From NCBI RefSeq assembly GCF_030409635.1, contig NZ_JAUFQF010000004.1:1832241-1896240 (forward strand): DNA of 64,000 nucleotides, in the 5' to 3' direction. This DNA is from Vibrio agarivorans. Its GTDB lineage: Bacteria; Pseudomonadota; Gammaproteobacteria; Enterobacterales; Vibrionaceae. The notes beneath the pieces were generated by a model that made no database searches, was not told the DNA's origin, and saw only the letters and a program-made list of their open reading frames with translations. Numbering within the stretch: position 1 is the stretch's first letter; each line of letters opens with the position of its first letter. Of this stretch, positions 54,605 through 64,000 are shown in pieces. A program made the position numbers and the translations under genes.

Positions 54605-55690
54605 ATGGCAGGTAACAGCATTGGACAGCACTTTCGCGTCACCACTTTCGGTGAGAGTCATGGTATTGCACTTGGATGTGTAATTGATGGCTGTCCTCCG
54701 GGACTTGAGTTAACGGAAGCGGACCTTCAAACAGACTTGGACCGCCGTCGCCCGGGAACATCTCGTTATACCACTCAGCGCCGTGAACCTGATGAAGTGA
54801 AGATCCTTTCCGGTGTTTTTGAAGGGTGCACAACGGGTACATCTATTGGTCTGCTGATTGAAAATACTGACCAGCGTTCAAAAGACTATTCTGAAATTAA
54901 AGATAAGTTCCGCCCAGGTCATGCTGACTACACTTACCATCAAAAATACGGCAACCGTGACTATCGTGGTGGTGGCCGTTCATCGGCTCGCGAAACAGCA
55001 ATGCGCGTTGCGGCAGGTGCGGTTGCAAAAAAATACCTCAAACAAGAGTTTGGCGTAGAGATCCGTGCCTATCTTTCACAAATGGGTGATGTGGCGATTG
55101 ATAAAGTAGATTGGGACGAAATTGAAAATAACGCGTTTTTCTGTCCTGATGTCGACAAAGTTGACGCATTTGACCAGTTGATACGTGATTTGAAGAAAGA
55201 GGGTGACTCGATTGGTGCTAAATTGCAGGTGGTTGCGACCAACGTACCTGTTGGTTTAGGTGAGCCAGTGTTTGACCGTCTAGATGCCGATATTGCCCAT
55301 GCACTGATGAGCATCAACGCGGTGAAGGGTGTTGAAATAGGTGACGGCTTTGATGTTGTTGCGCAAAAAGGCAGTGAGCACCGCGATACGCTTTCTCCTC
55401 AAGGGTTTGGTAGCAACCACGCCGGTGGTATCTTAGGTGGTATCTCTACAGGGCAAGATATCGTAGCGAACATTGCACTAAAACCAACATCAAGCATTAC
55501 AGTGCCAGGTGACACCATTACACGCCAAGGTGAGCCAACGCAACTGATTACAAAAGGTCGCCATGACCCATGTGTCGGTATTCGTGCTGTGCCTATTGCA
55601 GAAGCGATGCTTGCTATCGTAGTGATGGATCATCTGCTGCGCCATCGTGGGCAAAATCACGGTGTGATGACTGAAACGCCAAAGATCTAG
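54605..55690 (+). CDS. aroC: Chorismate synthase
   Basis: AroC makes chorismate from EPSP with reduced FMN, the last step of the shikimate pathway. ATG 54605 gives 361 residues, exactly the E. coli length, and follows AGAGGA; an in-frame ATG at 54587 is rejected. Motifs are [18 protein letters not shown], the double-arginine loop [31 protein letters not shown] and [17 protein letters not shown]. It follows prmB, as in E. coli, but with a terminator between. Confidence 0.97.
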   Translation: MAGNSIGQHFRVTTFGESHGIALGCVIDGCPPGLELTEADLQTDLDRRRPGTSRYTTQRREPDEVKILSGVFEGCTTGTSIGLLIENTDQRSKDYSEIKDKFRPGHADYTYHQKYGNRDYRGGGRSSARETAMRVAAGAVAKKYLKQEFGVEIRAYLSQMGDVAIDKVDWDEIENNAFFCPDVDKVDAFDQLIRDLKKEGDSIGAKLQVVATNVPVGLGEPVFDRLDADIAHALMSINAVKGVEIGDGFDVVAQKGSEHRDTLSPQGFGSNHAGGILGGISTGQDIVANIALKPTSSITVPGDTITRQGEPTQLITKGRHDPCVGIRAVPIAEAMLAIVVMDHLLRHRGQNHGVMTETPKI

Positions 55691-55730
55691 TTCGAGGCCA
55701 AAGCTCGAAATTAACGACAGTGTTAGAGTG

Positions 55731-55760
55731 AAAGAGGTTGCATCGTGCAACCTCTTTTTT
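55731..55760 (+). terminator. Rho-independent terminator after aroC
   Basis: AAGAGGTTGCA pairs with TGCAACCTCTT around TCG, followed by a T run. The convergent TRIC-type gene ends 12 bp away. Confidence 0.92.
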
Positions 55761-55771
55761 ATTGGATGTGA

Positions 55772-56395
55772 TTAATGTAGCGGTCCTTCTGTTTCAAGCT
55801 GAAACGCTGGCAATCGCCAACCAAAACGAACGGCGGACATGCGAAGCAGATAACCGGCAATTAATGTGATGATGGTCGCCGTCAGCTCACTGATGTTCAT
55901 TTCAAGCAAGGCCAAATAGAGTCCGGATGCGCTAAATGCGACAGAGGCATAAAGCTCTTTATGTAAAACCAAGGGTGTTTGTCGACAGATTAAATCTCTA
56001 AGTAAGCCGCCAAAGACACCTGTTACCAGAGCAGACACCATACAGATACTGGGATGCAGCCCCATATTCATCGCCACTTTTGTGCCGATGATGCTAAAGG
56101 CAACTAGGCCTATGGCATCAAGGCGAATAAAGACCCCTTTGAACTTAATCACCCAGTGGGCAATTCCCGTTGTCAGTAAGCCAGCCAGACAAGTGATGGC
56201 GAGATATTGTGGATTAGCAACCCAAGTTAGCGGGTAATGGCCGAGTAAGATATCGCGCACTGTGCCGCCACCAATTGCAGTCGCACTTGCCACCAGCATG
56301 ACGCCAAACCAATCCATTTTTTGACGACCCGCACTGAGTGCGCCAGTCATCGCTTCTGCCGTAATACCGACAACATATAAAATACTCAACAGCAT
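55772..56395 (-). CDS. Trimeric intracellular cation channel (TRIC, UPF0126) family protein
   Basis: A 207-residue polytopic protein made of two UPF0126 repeats of three helices each. Both repeats keep the glycine-rich motif: GGGTVRDILLGHYP in the first and GGLLRDLICRQTP in the second, with a seventh helix at the end. Prokaryotic TRIC homologues conduct cations, and some YadS/YicG-type members are linked to glycine uptake, so the substrate here is open. It occupies the site between aroC and epmC where E. coli has mepA and yfcA. Confidence 0.9.
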   Translation of the reverse strand: MLLSILYVVGITAEAMTGALSAGRQKMDWFGVMLVASATAIGGGTVRDILLGHYPLTWVANPQYLAITCLAGLLTTGIAHWVIKFKGVFIRLDAIGLVAFSIIGTKVAMNMGLHPSICMVSALVTGVFGGLLRDLICRQTPLVLHKELYASVAFSASGLYLALLEMNISELTATIITLIAGYLLRMSAVRFGWRLPAFQLETEGPLH

Positions 56396-56538
56396 GTTTC
56401 TACTCTATATTGTTGTTATGCCGTGTCACTTTTCGTTGAAAGCAACATAATTTGAGCGCGAGTCTAATCGACTTTCTTGATTTAGACGAATGAGAAAAAT
56501 TAGTTAAGTAAACGTTTGTTGCATTAGTTAATGTAATG

Positions 56539-57942
56539 CTAATAATCTCTTTCAGAGAACACTATGGTTGTACATAAGCCTGTTTTTTCATCTTGGTTAG
56601 CATAATCAAGGCTAATGCTTGCCCCATGCAATTTTACCACCGCAGCCACAAGTGCAAGCCCAAGACCATGACCTGGTGTGTTCCGACTTGTATCCACGCG
56701 GTATAAGCGCTGAAACACTTTGTGACGAAGGTTCGGTGCTATCCCCGGCCCAGTATCAGTAAGCGTCATCTGTTTAGGAGTGATCTCTAATGTTATGGAA
56801 GCGCCTTTGGGAGAGTATTTGTGGGCATTGTCGATTAGATTGTAGAGCATACGAAATAGCAGAGAACGGTCGCCATTTAGATGGCAGGGAGTACTCGTTA
56901 AGCTAATGGTCTGCTGCTTGTCATCGAGCATAGGTTCAATCAACTCAATGGCATCCTTAGCGATGGCCTCAAAGTCGACTTGACCAAACTGATCGGTTTC
57001 TCTCAATGCTTCTAGTTTGCTTAGTTCGAGCATCGCATTAAAGGTGACTAAAATCTCGTCAAAATGGTGGTGAAGCTCATTTAACGCTAAGGCTTTCTTA
57101 GTGGGATCTGTCTCTTGTTCAGCGGCAGTAAGGCGATTCTTTATTCTGGTCAAAGGCGTGCGAAGATCGTGTGCGATTGCATCCGTAACACCTTGAATTT
57201 GATTGACGGATAATTCCACCTCGTTGAGCATTCGGTTAATAAACAGGCCAATACGCTCCCACTCATCTTGCGCAAACTCGGGTTTAGAAGCGGCTAGGGG
57301 AATACGGCTATCAAAATGTCCCTGTTCGATTTTACCCACAACGTGATTAATGGCATTGAGTTGGTGAGATATTTTGCGGCGTATAATCCACCCAGGTATC
57401 AGCGCAATAAAGAAACTCAATGCCATGATTGTGAGTGCCGCATTGACAAAATTCTCTTGAATTTCACGAATGTACTCATTGTTCGTGGCAATCAGCACTT
57501 GATGATCGTGAATCTTGAACGAGCAACCTTCTAGTATAGATATGGCATCGTTTCCTTCACGAATGATGGGGAAAGGGGCGATACTAGGGCAGGTAGGTAG
57601 GGCGTTGGGAATATGGCTTAGTGCACCAGAAACATGGCCATTCGGCGACTTGATGACCGTTAAGATATTTTGGTTTTCGTATAGGGTGTCGTCCAGCCAC
57701 CGCTCGATATTAGAGCCGTTGTTTAACTCGGCAGCAGAATTCAGTTGCTCGACATGCTGTGAGATTAGCTGATGCTTTGAGCGTACTAAAGGTTGGATAC
57801 TCAATTGGTAAACTGCAAACAGGGCAAGAGCAACCGTAAGCCAAAGCATGACGGCGACCAATATAGACAAGCGCCATAATGAGTGGCGCTGCCATAGTTG
57901 TTGAATAGTGTGGCCCAGAGTTGAAAGTGAAGACTTAATCAC
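56539..57942 (-). CDS. Sensor histidine kinase of the PepSY-linked two-component system
   Basis: A 467-residue membrane kinase. Membrane helices are at about 24-46 and 168-187; the periplasmic sensor between them is about 120 residues and has two cysteines (118 and 140) that could form a disulfide. HAMP follows, then the phospho-acceptor His258 in AIAHDLRTPLTRIKNRL and the ATPase domain (NLIDNAHKYSP, DTGPGIAP, GHGLGLALV). It starts at GTG, overlapping the regulator gene (GTGA). I cannot match it to a named system. Confidence 0.93.
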   Translation of the reverse strand: MIKSSLSTLGHTIQQLWQRHSLWRLSILVAVMLWLTVALALFAVYQLSIQPLVRSKHQLISQHVEQLNSAAELNNGSNIERWLDDTLYENQNILTVIKSPNGHVSGALSHIPNALPTCPSIAPFPIIREGNDAISILEGCSFKIHDHQVLIATNNEYIREIQENFVNAALTIMALSFFIALIPGWIIRRKISHQLNAINHVVGKIEQGHFDSRIPLAASKPEFAQDEWERIGLFINRMLNEVELSVNQIQGVTDAIAHDLRTPLTRIKNRLTAAEQETDPTKKALALNELHHHFDEILVTFNAMLELSKLEALRETDQFGQVDFEAIAKDAIELIEPMLDDKQQTISLTSTPCHLNGDRSLLFRMLYNLIDNAHKYSPKGASITLEITPKQMTLTDTGPGIAPNLRHKVFQRLYRVDTSRNTPGHGLGLALVAAVVKLHGASISLDYANQDEKTGLCTTIVFSERDY

Positions 57943-58625
57943 AGTGCTTTTCTCATTCTATAACCAGCGCCTCTTACTGTTTCGATGAGATTGGGTTGGC
58001 CCTCTAGGTCAATTTTTTTTCTAAGGCGGGCAATGTGTACGTCGATCACATTGGTTTGAGGGTCAAAGTTGTAATCCCATACCGCTTCAAACAGCAGTGA
58101 GCGAGTGACGACTTGATCAACATGCTCTAGAAGATACTTGAGTAGCTGAAACTCTTTCGCCTGCAGTTCTATCTTACGCCCGGATAAAACAGCGTGGTGG
58201 GCAAGTAAGTCGAGCTCTAACGGTCCATTATGCAGCTTGTTGCTCTGCAACGAGGCCGTCATTGAAGCCACGCGACTGCTAAGGATCTCCACACGGGCAA
58301 TGAGTTCCGACAAGGCAAAAGGTTTGGTGAGGTAGTCATCGCCCCCTTGTTTGAGCCCCTTGACGCGTTCATCGACGCTATCAAGCGCACTAAGGATAAG
58401 AACACGAGCAGCGACATTCGCTGCTCTTAAAGTAGAAAGTACGGTCAGGCCATCAATCCCCGGCAACATGCGGTCAAGAATAATCACGTCATGCTGTCCT
58501 TCGAGACCCAAGAATAGTCCATCTTGTCCATTGCTAGCGCTGTCGACCGCCCAGCCTTGTTGTTTCAAAGACTGAACAAGGTATTGATTGGTCTCTTTGT
58601 CATCTTCAATGACCAGTACTTTCAT
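57939..58625 (-). CDS. OmpR-family response regulator
   Basis: A 228-residue regulator with a receiver domain (acidic pair EDD at 7-9, phospho-acceptor Asp51 in VIILDRMLPGIDG, Lys in YLTKPFALSEL) and a C-terminal winged-helix DNA-binding domain (LQAKEFQLLKYLLEH, VIDVHIARLRKKID, RGAGYRM). It lies 9 bp after the PepSY gene and overlaps the kinase gene, so all are co-transcribed. The likely targets, including this operon, are not visible from the sequence. Confidence 0.94.
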   Translation of the reverse strand: MKVLVIEDDKETNQYLVQSLKQQGWAVDSASNGQDGLFLGLEGQHDVIILDRMLPGIDGLTVLSTLRAANVAARVLILSALDSVDERVKGLKQGGDDYLTKPFALSELIARVEILSSRVASMTASLQSNKLHNGPLELDLLAHHAVLSGRKIELQAKEFQLLKYLLEHVDQVVTRSLLFEAVWDYNFDPQTNVIDVHIARLRKKIDLEGQPNLIETVRGAGYRMRKAL

Positions 58626-58634
58626 TAGTAATCC

Positions 58635-59201
58635 TTATTTTTTATGACGCTTGAGAACGGGGATCTCTTCACCGTTATCGACATTAATCAATAGCTTTTG
58701 TTTACCAAGCTCAGTTGAAGCGAGTTTTACTTCATAGTAGACAATGCCGTTTTTCTCTTCTAATTCCGCTTCAATTAGCTTTGCTGAATATTTACTTTCA
58801 AGCTCAGGTATGACGCTGAGAATGTCGAATCCAGATTCTATTACACGCTCTATTGCCACACGGTCGTCTGTGTCTAAGTCACTAAAACCAAAGGTGCTTA
58901 AACTGTCAGACTTCTCTTTGACAAGTGACTGGTCACTGACGGAATAACTCAACTTATATTTGCTGTCAGCGTCAAGGTCAACCATTTTGAATTCATAGAC
59001 AACTTGCTGATCTTTGTAATCATCCAATTCAACTTCTGTAACCACACCGCTGTAATCTTTGCGCACAGCAGGAGCCAATGTTGCTACTGTCGTGTTAGAT
59101 GAATTAAGGGCCATTAGGTTGATGCTCATATCATCGTCTGCCATTGTGATACCAGAGAACGAGATCGCGGTTGCGAGTAGGCCAAGCTTGATGAGTTTCA
59201 T
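58635..59201 (-). CDS. Exported PepSY-domain protein
   Basis: A 188-residue periplasmic protein with signal peptide MKLIKLGLLATAISFSGITMA followed by DDDMSIN. Two PepSY-like units can be seen, around GVVTEVELDDYKDQQVVYEF and KLIEAELEEKNGIVYYEVKL. PepSY domains are often linked to protease inhibition or to two-component sensing at the envelope. ATG 59201 has GGGA upstream; an in-frame ATG at 59285 is rejected because it bypasses the signal peptide and overlaps the small ORF ahead. It probably feeds the sensor kinase encoded in the same operon. Confidence 0.85.
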   Translation of the reverse strand: MKLIKLGLLATAISFSGITMADDDMSINLMALNSSNTTVATLAPAVRKDYSGVVTEVELDDYKDQQVVYEFKMVDLDADSKYKLSYSVSDQSLVKEKSDSLSTFGFSDLDTDDRVAIERVIESGFDILSVIPELESKYSAKLIEAELEEKNGIVYYEVKLASTELGKQKLLINVDNGEEIPVLKRHKK

Positions 59202-59215
59202 AATATTTTCCCAAT

Positions 59216-59317
59216 TTAAAGTGAGCAGAAAGAAGCGGCTAATACATTGATTGCGGCAAACAGTGAAAAGAACCCTGTGCCACACACGGCGAGTGCTCTC
59301 TTTTGTCTCATATTCAT
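59216..59317 (-). CDS. Candidate small protein of 33 residues heading the PepSY/two-component operon
   Basis: ATG 59317 opens a short frame, MNMRQKRALAVCGTGFFSLF followed by AAINVLAASFCSL and a TAA. It has a basic N-terminus, a hydrophobic stretch of about 20 residues and two cysteines, so it looks like a small membrane or exported peptide. AGGAAG lies eight bases before the ATG. It ends 14 bp before the PepSY start. I do not recognise it, and only conservation would prove it. Confidence 0.5.
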   Translation of the reverse strand: MNMRQKRALAVCGTGFFSLFAAINVLAASFCSL

Positions 59318-59499
59318 AGTGCTTCTTCCTGTCTTGTTTCGATGGGATAACTCTACCTTAGTGACATAAACTCAAAATGGCGTGAAGATTAAATATAGTT
59401 AATGTTGCGAAAGCGTTGATGTAAGCGAGCTTGTTTTCTTTACCCTACCGAGAAAAACACGCAAAATACGAGAGACAGTTATACAAAGATAAAGTCCTC

Positions 59500-60030
59500 A
59501 TGACACACCAATATCAAGACTTAATTCGCTTATTCGATCAGACCTTTTATGAAACATTTAACACTCGTTTAGAGCTTGGTGGCGATGAACCCATCTATTT
59601 GCCGGCAGATAAGAGTGTCACGCACCATCGTATTGTTTTTGCTCGCGGATTCTATGCCTCGGCATTACATGAAATTGCACATTGGTGCGTTGCAGGGCCA
59701 GAGCGTCGCTTGCTGGAAGACTTTGGCTATTGGTATGAGCCAGACGGTCGTACTGCACAAGTACAGGCAGAATTTGAACAAGTTGAAATTCGTCCTCAAG
59801 CCTATGAGTGGATTTTATCACTCAGCGCAGGCTTTCCATTTAATGTTAGCTGTGACAATCTACACGGCAATTTTGAACCAGACCGTATTGCGTTTATGCG
59901 TAAAGTGCATGGTGAAGTGATGTCGATACTTGCATCGGGTCTCCCACCACGCGTTGCTGCACTTTCTAATGCGTTGCGCGACTTTTACAACATACCAGAG
60001 CTCACTCCCGAGCAATTTATGGTTCAATAA
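59500..60030 (+). CDS. epmC: Elongation factor P hydroxylase
   Basis: EpmC (YfcM) hydroxylates the beta-lysylated lysine of elongation factor P. ATG 59500 gives 176 residues (MTHQYQDLIRLFDQTF), collinear with the E. coli protein of 182; an in-frame TTG at 59431 would add an unrelated N-terminus. The iron-binding candidate is HEIAHWCVAG; other conserved blocks are DEPIYLPAD, FGYWYEPDGR and FNVSCDNLHGNFEPDR. First of the epmC-yfcL pair, as in E. coli. Confidence 0.94.
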   Translation: MTHQYQDLIRLFDQTFYETFNTRLELGGDEPIYLPADKSVTHHRIVFARGFYASALHEIAHWCVAGPERRLLEDFGYWYEPDGRTAQVQAEFEQVEIRPQAYEWILSLSAGFPFNVSCDNLHGNFEPDRIAFMRKVHGEVMSILASGLPPRVAALSNALRDFYNIPELTPEQFMVQ

Positions 60031-60082
60031 ACCTAAATCAACAATTAGTCTAGACCTAGAATAAAGACCCTAAAGGAAGCCC

Positions 60083-60346
60083 ATGATCATCGAATTTGAA
60101 GAAAACTTACTGGCATTAATTGACCAACGCATCGAAACGGCCTCTGATGATGAGCTATTTGCGGGCGGCTATTTACGCGGACATATCTCCTTGTCAGCGG
60201 CGGAGTGCGAAGAGCAGGGTATCAATGACATTGAAGTGCTTAAGCAGCAAATCGAAGCAAGTCTCGAGCAAGCGAAGTCGGAGTTAAGCCCCGCAGATCG
60301 CGTTATTGTGCATGATCTTTGGAAAGAGTTAGTCGCTCAATCTTGA
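60083..60346 (+). CDS. yfcL: YfcL family protein
   Basis: A small acidic protein of 87 residues (MIIEFEENLLALIDQRIETA) of unknown function, homologous to E. coli YfcL and found in the same place between epmC and mnmC. The middle has LFAGGYLRGHISLSAAECEE, the family core. AAGGAAG precedes the ATG. No membrane or signal sequence. Confidence 0.9.
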   Translation: MIIEFEENLLALIDQRIETASDDELFAGGYLRGHISLSAAECEEQGINDIEVLKQQIEASLEQAKSELSPADRVIVHDLWKELVAQS

Positions 60347-60443
60347 TTGATTTTCTTGACCATCTTGTTGCATGAATTCATCTTGTTTGGTTAACGCCTA
60401 GCTTCTATTCTAAGTTCATACTTTACAGGGCAAGGAAATTACC

Positions 60444-60971
60444 ATGAAAATTATCGCGTTTGGAGCCTCTACTAGCTCAACATCTATCAACAAAGCGCTT
60501 GCAACATATGCAGCAGGCTTGGTGGATGACGCTCAGGTGAAGGTATTGGACATCAACGACTATTCGGTTCCAATGTTTAGCGAAGACAAGGAGAAAGAGA
60601 TTGGTCAAGCGCCAGGAGCGCAAGCTTTTTTGCAAGATCTTGCAGAGGCTGACGCACTGGTTATCTCATTTGCTGAACATAACGGACATCACCCTGCCGC
60701 CTACAAAAATTTATTTGATTGGGCAACACGTATTGAGCGTGAAGTCTTTCAGGGCAAGCCTGCTGTCTATTTGGCAACCTCCCCTGGCCCGGGCGGCGCA
60801 CAAAATGTACTCGCTGCCGCTACTGGCTCTGCTGGATACTTCGGTGGCAATGTGAAAGCATCGGTATCGGTACCAAGCTTTTACGACAATTTCGATGTTG
60901 AAGCAGATGTCGTGACCAACGCAGAGATTGCACAGCAGATCCGTCAAGCGGTTCAGTTACTCGGCAACTAG
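60444..60971 (+). CDS. NADPH-dependent FMN reductase family protein
   Basis: A flavodoxin-like oxidoreductase of 175 residues. The FMN phosphate loop is near the start (IIAFGASTSSTSINKALATY). The family segments ISFAEHNGHHPAAYKNLFDW and YLATSPGPGGAQNVL follow. It probably reduces quinones, azo compounds or flavin; the substrate cannot be read from the sequence. The gene is inserted between yfcL and mnmC compared with E. coli, and has its own ribosome site (CAAGGAA). Confidence 0.9.
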   Translation: MKIIAFGASTSSTSINKALATYAAGLVDDAQVKVLDINDYSVPMFSEDKEKEIGQAPGAQAFLQDLAEADALVISFAEHNGHHPAAYKNLFDWATRIEREVFQGKPAVYLATSPGPGGAQNVLAAATGSAGYFGGNVKASVSVPSFYDNFDVEADVVTNAEIAQQIRQAVQLLGN

Positions 60972-61016
60972 TAGCCTTGACGACCAGTTTTGAAGATAGT
61001 TGTTTGAATGAAACAC

Positions 61017-61044
61017 AAAGGAGTGGCTTGGCCACTCCTTTTTT
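61017..61044. terminator. Terminator between the FMN reductase gene and mnmC
   Basis: AAAGGAGTGG and CCACTCCTTT form a perfect stem around CTTGG, with a T run on the plus strand. The two genes converge here, so both may use it. Confidence 0.88.
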
Positions 61045-61057
61045 AATTCAATTGATA

Positions 61058-63076
61058 CTATTGATTGAGTGCTTTGCCTTTACGCAGTTTTCTCACCCAC
61101 ATCCTTGCAGGATGAATAGCTTGAAGAAGGTCAACAGGCAGTGGGATTGGGTCATGATAGATTTGCGAGGCCAGTACTTCAGCCATCAGTGGCGCTGAGC
61201 AGAGCCCACGCGACCCAAGGCCGAGCATGCAGAAGAGGTCTTGAGGTACTTCAAGCTCTTGAGCATCTTGCTCTGAAACCAAATGCAAGTTTTGATACTG
61301 GGCTTTTACACTCTCTAGCTGGGCGATGTTGCCAACAAACGGTAAATGATCGCGGCTCACGCATCGTATACCTTGACGAGAATCACCTTGGCTCACATCG
61401 ACAAGGTTTGGCCAGTCTTGATCAGGGATACAGTTTATGAGCTTTTGTCGGTTATCTTGTTGCGCGTTTTCATCATACTCGGTATCGAGGTGCGTACGAT
61501 CGTAGCTGGCACCGATACAATGGTGTTGATTATTCGGGTTAACTGGCGTCATGTAGCCGTCGTAGCAGAGAACCGTTTTGATCTTACTTAGCTCAGTGGT
61601 GGTAGGAACATGACTTACTTGCCCTTTTACCTGACCGAGGGGTAATTCTTGTGTGACATTGAGTTGGTCAAACTCATTTCCATTGGCAATGATGACCACT
61701 TTATGAGAAAAACGCTGTTGCTGAGAGTGGAGTTCCCACCCTGCGTCACTTTTTTCAATGTCGGTAATGTGAGTGTTGAACTTCACCGACAGCTTCCCTT
61801 GAGCTTCAAGTTGGTGAATGATTCCTTGTGTTAATTGCGCCGGAGACAGCCAACCCCCGAGAGGGTAGAAGACACTCTCCATATCGACATTTGCGCCCAC
61901 TTGCTGATTAGTTTGTTGTGGGTCTAGCGCCCTTATCAATTGCGAATCAAATTGACCTTGCACTGTTTTTTCAAGCTTTTGCTTTGCTGTTTCATCCCAA
62001 ATCAACTGCGTGACACCACACCAATCGTGATCAAAGTGAAACTCGTTCGCCATTTGCTGTGCAAATTGTCTAGCGTAGAGAAACGCCGGAGCAAAAACAC
62101 GAGAAACACCTTCGTGTGTTCCATTAAGAAGAGGGTAAACCGCCCCTTGACGATTGCCAGAAGCGGCTTGAGCAGGGCACTCATCTTTGCAGTACAGGGT
62201 CACTTTTGCGCCGCGACGAGTCAGAGACTTAGCCAATGTCGCAGAAGCAATACCGCCGCCAATCAGCGCAATATCTAAACCAGCATCAGTTGTGGAGGCA
62301 CCTTGATAGTGGAACCAAGGTTGGGTATTTCCCGGTTGATTTCGTGCTTCAAACGAGCCCGCCAGCATTTCACGCTTGGTGCCAAAGCCTTTGACTTTTT
62401 TCATGCTGAATCCGGCTTCGATTAAGCCGCGACGAACAAAACCTGCGGCTGTGAAGGTCGCACAAGTTGCATGCGCTTTAGCGAGGTTTGCCATGCCATT
62501 AAATAGGGTTTGGTTCCACATTTCAGGGTTTTTGCTTGGGGCAAAACCGTCTAAAAACCAAGCGTCAACAATACCGTGCTGAGTGGTTGGTACAAGTGGC
62601 ATACAGTCTTTAATATCACCAAACCATAAGTCGAGCGTGATGGCACCATCCGCCAACACGATTCGGTGGCATTCAGGTACGGCTATCGGATAGTGAGCTT
62701 GTAGCTGCGCAGCATATTGTGCAAGTTCAGGCCATGCTTGGTGCGCTTTGATGAGGTCATCAAGCTTGACTGGGAATTTTTCAAAGCTAATGAAGTGCAG
62801 CTCTTTCACCGCAGACTCTGGGTGCTTGGCTCTAAACTGTTCAAACGCTTGCCAAGTGGCAAGAAAGTTAAGCCCAGTACCGAACCCTGTTTCAGCGACG
62901 ACAAAGCGGCGTTGTTCACACGATTGCCATCTTGTTGGGAGATGATTCTGTTCAATAAAAACATAGCGCGTCTCTTCTAAGCCATTAACGTTAGAAAAGT
63001 ACACATCGTCAAAATGGTCAGAAACAGGTGTGCCGGCTTCATTCCAGCCCAGTTGTGCGTTGGTGATAGATGTCAT
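61058..63076 (-). CDS. mnmC: Bifunctional tRNA mnm5s2U biosynthesis enzyme MnmC
   Basis: MnmC finishes 5-methylaminomethyl-2-thiouridine at the tRNA wobble position: the C-terminal FAD oxidase removes the carboxymethyl group and the N-terminal domain methylates the product. The 672-residue protein has the methyltransferase domain (about 1-245; [33 protein letters not shown]) and the oxidase domain from about 268 with the dinucleotide fold [17 protein letters not shown]. Divergent from fabB with 186 bp between, as in E. coli. Confidence 0.96.
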   Translation of the reverse strand: MTSITNAQLGWNEAGTPVSDHFDDVYFSNVNGLEETRYVFIEQNHLPTRWQSCEQRRFVVAETGFGTGLNFLATWQAFEQFRAKHPESAVKELHFISFEKFPVKLDDLIKAHQAWPELAQYAAQLQAHYPIAVPECHRIVLADGAITLDLWFGDIKDCMPLVPTTQHGIVDAWFLDGFAPSKNPEMWNQTLFNGMANLAKAHATCATFTAAGFVRRGLIEAGFSMKKVKGFGTKREMLAGSFEARNQPGNTQPWFHYQGASTTDAGLDIALIGGGIASATLAKSLTRRGAKVTLYCKDECPAQAASGNRQGAVYPLLNGTHEGVSRVFAPAFLYARQFAQQMANEFHFDHDWCGVTQLIWDETAKQKLEKTVQGQFDSQLIRALDPQQTNQQVGANVDMESVFYPLGGWLSPAQLTQGIIHQLEAQGKLSVKFNTHITDIEKSDAGWELHSQQQRFSHKVVIIANGNEFDQLNVTQELPLGQVKGQVSHVPTTTELSKIKTVLCYDGYMTPVNPNNQHHCIGASYDRTHLDTEYDENAQQDNRQKLINCIPDQDWPNLVDVSQGDSRQGIRCVSRDHLPFVGNIAQLESVKAQYQNLHLVSEQDAQELEVPQDLFCMLGLGSRGLCSAPLMAEVLASQIYHDPIPLPVDLLQAIHPARMWVRKLRKGKALNQ

Positions 63077-63262
63077 AATGTAGGTGTTTAGGCAAGCAAT
63101 GGCCTAATTGTACTCGCAACTTAACGTGTGAGCTAGATCCACAAAACCAAGTTGTTAGAGTAAAAACCTTATGACAGGCGGCAAAGGGGACGGAAAGCTG
63201 ACCACTTTGCTTTGTTAACTTCGTTATTATCTAGCGGATTTTAGAATTTTTAGGAAATGTTC

Positions 63263-64000
63263 ATGAAACGAGTCGTCATCACCGGTATGGGTATTGTATC
63301 GAGTATCGGTAACAACGTTGAAGAAGTGCTTGCGTCGTTGAAAGCAGGGAAGTCAGGTATCACAGCTTCTGAGCAGTTTAAAGAGCAAGGTCTACGTTCT
63401 CAGGTGTGGGGTAATCTAAAGATGAACCCAGCTGAGCATATCGATCGTAAGAAAATGCGCTTTATGGGTGATGCGGCAGCGTATGCGTACCTTTCAATGG
63501 AGCAGGCGATTGCTGACTCTGGCCTAACAGATGAGCAAGTTTCTAACGAACGCACTGGTATTGTCGCTGGCTCTGGTGGTGCTTCTTCGCTGAACCAAGT
63601 GGCAGCGGTAGATATTTTGCGTGAGAAAGGCGTGAAGCGTGTTGGTCCTTACATGGTACCTCGTACAATGGCTTCAACGGTCTCTGCGTGTTTGGCGACA
63701 CCATTTAAGATTCGTGGTGTGAACTACTCAATGAGCTCTGCATGTGCGACTTCAGCGCACTGTATTGGCCATGCGATGGAACTGATTCAACTTGGCAAGC
63801 AAGATGTTGTGTTTGCCGGAGGTGGTGAAGAGCTAGATTGGTCACTAACCATGATGTTTGACGCAATGGGTGCACTGTCTACAAAATACAACGATAACCC
63901 AGAGCAAGCATCACGTACTTATGATGCGAACCGAGACGGTTTCGTTATCTCTGGCGGTGGCGGCATGCTGGTGGTTGAAGAACTTGAACATGCATTGGCG
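63263..64000 (+). CDS. fabB: 3-oxoacyl-ACP synthase I FabB (partial, C-terminus outside window)
   Basis: FabB condenses malonyl-ACP with acyl-ACP and is needed for unsaturated fatty acids. The first 246 of about 404 residues are in the window. The start is [20 protein letters not shown] with TAGGAAA upstream. The active-site Cys is in [17 protein letters not shown]. The sequence follows FabB rather than FabF (for example SYNDNP-type [20 protein letters not shown]). The 186-bp divergent region with mnmC is its promoter region; I could not confirm a FadR or FabR operator there. Confidence 0.95.
   Translation, partial: MKRVVITGMGIVSSIGNNVEEVLASLKAGKSGITASEQFKEQGLRSQVWGNLKMNPAEHIDRKKMRFMGDAAAYAYLSMEQAIADSGLTDEQVSNERTGIVAGSGGASSLNQVAAVDILREKGVKRVGPYMVPRTMASTVSACLATPFKIRGVNYSMSSACATSAHCIGHAMELIQLGKQDVVFAGGGEELDWSLTMMFDAMGALSTKYNDNPEQASRTYDANRDGFVISGGGGMLVVEELEHALA

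Noticed and set aside
63077-63262. FadR-like half site (AGCTGACCA) between mnmC and fabB
   Set aside because: Only one half resembles the FadR operator; the other half does not match, so I do not call an operator.

Overview
The window is a chromosomal segment of a gammaproteobacterium, almost certainly a Vibrio. The evidence is the polar flagellar cluster with three flagellin genes and the flrA-flrB-flrC regulators, the high similarity of the core proteins to E. coli, and the gene order, which as I remember it matches the V. cholerae large chromosome from hemA to fabB. I cannot assign a species. I see no prophage, integron, CRISPR array, insertion sequence, rRNA or tRNA. Almost everything is vertically inherited core genome.

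Layout. (1) 1-6.2 kb: lolB (partial, minus strand) diverges from a long operon hemA-prfA-prmC-sirB2-sirB1-kdsA. (2) 6.3-17.8 kb: single genes and short operons, namely a 5'-nucleotidase lipoprotein, ybaK, a DUF2066 protein, the minus-strand operon bepA-arsC-like-wrbA-DUF2069, a TusA-like gene with perM, a chemoreceptor and a four-cysteine small protein. (3) 17.8-23.6 kb: bcp and gcvR diverge from dapA-bamC, followed by the minus-strand group yffB-dapE-M15 peptidase-DUF2897. (4) 23.9-27.5 kb: a potassium-channel-like protein, a small winged-helix protein, small envelope proteins and a DyP peroxidase. (5) 27.7-52.8 kb: polar flagellar region 2, with three flagellins, flaG, fliD, flaI, fliS, flrA, flrBC, fliEFGHIJ and fliKLMNOPQR-flhB. 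(6) 52.8-64 kb: smrB, prmB, aroC, a TRIC-type channel, a PepSY protein with a two-component system, epmC, yfcL, an FMN reductase, mnmC and the start of fabB.

How the genes work together. The flagellar region holds a regulatory cascade and the structures it controls. FlrA (sigma-54 activator) stands at the top and FlrB/FlrC form the next tier. A textbook sigma-54 promoter precedes fliE and a weaker one precedes fliK. All three flagellin genes, and less certainly the chemoreceptor at 15.3 kb, carry FliA (sigma-28) type promoters. The fli genes encode the MS ring, switch, export ATPase and export gate. flhA, flhF, flhG, fliA and the che genes are not in the window. Other linked functions are translation termination and modification (prfA with prmC, prmB, epmC, mnmC), lysine/diaminopimelate synthesis (dapA, dapE) and outer-membrane biogenesis (lolB, bamC, bepA, kdsA).

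I found no wholly new system. The best leads are a 33-residue small ORF heading a PepSY/two-component operon, a repeated motif inside FliD, substitutions at key positions of FlhB and Bcp, an amino-acid-type ligand motif in the chemoreceptor, and several structured leaders or repeats between genes.
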